In this document: positions 6,706 to 7,058 of the stretch, piece after piece
Layout of the letters: every line of letters begins with the position of its first letter
How positions within the stretch are numbered: the first letter of the stretch is position 1
Assembly (NCBI GenBank): GCA_030619425.1
Contig: JAUXBJ010000084.1
Coordinates: 1 to 7,058, forward strand
Reading direction: 5' to 3'
From: a bacterium
GTDB taxonomy: Bacteria > Zixibacteria > MSB-5A5 > GN15 > FEB-12
Length of the DNA: 7,058 bases
The notes under the pieces: model-generated
Told to the model about the DNA's origin: nothing
Databases searched by the model: none
What the model saw: the letters and a program-made list of their open reading frames with translations, nothing else
Made by a program: the position numbers and the translations under genes

Positions 6706-6754
6706 AGTTCAACTCGCTCGGGTGGCACCCTCAAACTCGTTTGGGAGTGACTCC
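6705..6754. repeat. Three 11-nt single-centre palindromes within a degenerate ~23-nt tandem repeat
   Basis: GAGTTcAACTC (6705-6715), GGGTGgCACCC (6720-6730) and GGAGTgACTCC (6744-6754) each have two perfect 5-nt arms around one base. The stretches starting at AACTCG (6711) and AACTCG (6734) are related copies spaced 23 nt apart, each ending in one of the palindromes. GTTTGGG (6739-6745) also has its inverse CCCAAAC at 6774-6780. Confidence 0.45.
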
Positions 6755-6806
6755 TTTCTGACTGAATTTCCGACCCAAACAAGCTTGAGGCGGGCACCCC
6801 GCGTTT

Positions 6807-6853
6807 CGTCCTTGCGAGCGAGTCCGCCTTTGGCGGACGAGCGCGGCAATCTC
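6807..6853. repeat. Palindromic repeat of the CGTC-TTGCGAGCGA...GCGGCAATCTC type
   Basis: The core GTCCGCC (6822-6828), loop TTT, GGCGGAC (6832-6838) is a perfect 7-bp stem. It is flanked by TTGC (6812-6815) and GCAA (6846-6849). The outer words CGTCCTTGCGAG and GGCAATCTC are recognisable from dispersed intergenic repeats seen in many unrelated bacterial genomes. The identification is from memory of that sequence type, not from a search. Confidence 0.6.
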
Positions 6854-6860
6854 ATTCACT

Positions 6861-6890
6861 TGTCATGCCGGACTTGATCCGGCATCCAGT
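6861..6890. repeat. Dispersed palindrome of the TGTCATGCCGGACTTGATCC type
   Basis: ATGCCGGA (6865-6872), loop CTTGA, TCCGGCAT (6878-6885) forms a perfect 8-bp stem. This sequence, with its TGTC- and -CCAGT flanks, is a familiar intergenic repeat in many bacterial groups and gives spurious translations such as RIKSGMT on the minus strand. Confidence 0.65.
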
Positions 6891-6906
6891 TCTGTATTTC
6901 ATGTGC

Positions 6907-6930
6907 GTAGTGTACGTCCTCGTGCGCCAC
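6907..6930. repeat. Degenerate 10-bp palindrome (GTAGTGTACG / CGTGCGCCAC)
   Basis: The arms 6907-6916 and 6921-6930 around loop TCCT show seven Watson-Crick pairs, two G-T pairs and one A-C mismatch. All three departures are transitions, as if a perfect GTGGCGCACG arm had decayed. Confidence 0.45.
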
Positions 6931-6974
6931 GTGGATACAGGGCAGACGAGGAGAGGCTGTCTCGCAAGTTCGTT

Positions 6975-7023
6975 TCGTCGGGTCCTGGCGTCCCGCCATC
7001 GGCGGGACGGTGTGACCCGACGA
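6975..7023. repeat. Large nested palindrome with two perfect stems
   Basis: The outer stem TCGTCGGGTC (6975-6984) pairs with GACCCGACGA (7014-7023), 10 bp. The inner stem CGTCCCGCC (6989-6997) pairs with GGCGGGACG (7001-7009), 9 bp, with loop ATC. The two are separated by a 4x4 internal loop. No T-run follows on the + strand, and the minus-strand exit (AACGAACTTGCG) has none either, so terminator use is unlikely. Confidence 0.7.
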
Positions 7024-7058
7024 TCTTTCCAAACGGTTGCGGAGAGCACGCTTAAGAA

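Larger units (their letters stand above)
6706..7058. other. Gene-free, repeat-rich intergenic region
   Basis: No reading frame here looks like a real gene: none has a ribosome binding site or recognisable protein features. The space is almost filled by a series of different short palindromes, annotated separately: paired 11-nt units, a TTGCGAG...GGCAATCTC element, a CCGGACTTGATCCGG element, a degenerate GTG-CAC palindrome and a large nested stem. The right edge cuts the region, so the next gene is not visible. Confidence 0.7.

Noticed and set aside
6852..7049. Minus-strand frame of 65 codons in the right-hand region
   Set aside because: It translates the palindromic repeats (ending in CRIKSGMT, a known artefact of the CCGGACTTGATCCGG repeat) and has no convincing ribosome binding site.
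6470..7058. CRISPR array
   Set aside because: The repeats here differ from one another and are palindromic units without regular spacers.

Overview
The window comes from a Gram-negative-type bacterium with moderately high GC. Two products carry Sec signal peptides, one is a predicted outer-membrane barrel, and all genes lie on the + strand. The gene set and the many short palindromic repeats would suit an uncultured lineage of the Fibrobacteres-Chlorobi-Bacteroidetes neighbourhood (Zixibacteria-like). That placement is an impression from general knowledge, not something the sequence proves.

Layout. Positions 1-528 hold the C-terminal half of a major facilitator transporter cut by the left edge. 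After a 133-nt gap come two cell-envelope genes. The first (662-2263) is a secreted protein with an N-terminal LolA-like region followed by two aspartyl-protease-like (retropepsin-type) lobes. The second (2282-2977) is a small outer-membrane beta-barrel. Only 29 nt later starts a complete lower-glycolysis block: gap (3007-3993), pgk (4021-5235) and tpiA (5237-5986). secG (6001-6429) and a tRNA-Leu(GAG) gene (6577-6658) follow, and then a strong intrinsic terminator (6670-6705). The rest (6706-7058) contains no credible gene and is packed with palindromic repeat units.

How it works together. GAPDH, PGK and TPI are consecutive triose-level enzymes of glycolysis/gluconeogenesis, and they keep their canonical catalytic residues. 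The 1-nt gap between pgk and tpiA and the 14-nt gap between tpiA and secG suggest translational coupling in one mRNA. No convincing promoter or terminator is visible between 662 and 6429, so the two envelope genes may be co-transcribed with the glycolytic genes. The secG-tRNA-Leu(GAG) adjacency matches the secG-leuU order known from gammaproteobacteria.

Most interesting points: the two-lobed aspartyl-protease-like protein whose second lobe has DLG where DSG/DTG is expected; an 84-bp MITE/REP-like element with 19-bp imperfect terminal inverted repeats between secG and the tRNA gene; and a mosaic of at least five different palindromic units after the terminator. I found no CRISPR array, insertion-sequence transposase or clear new defence or biosynthetic system.
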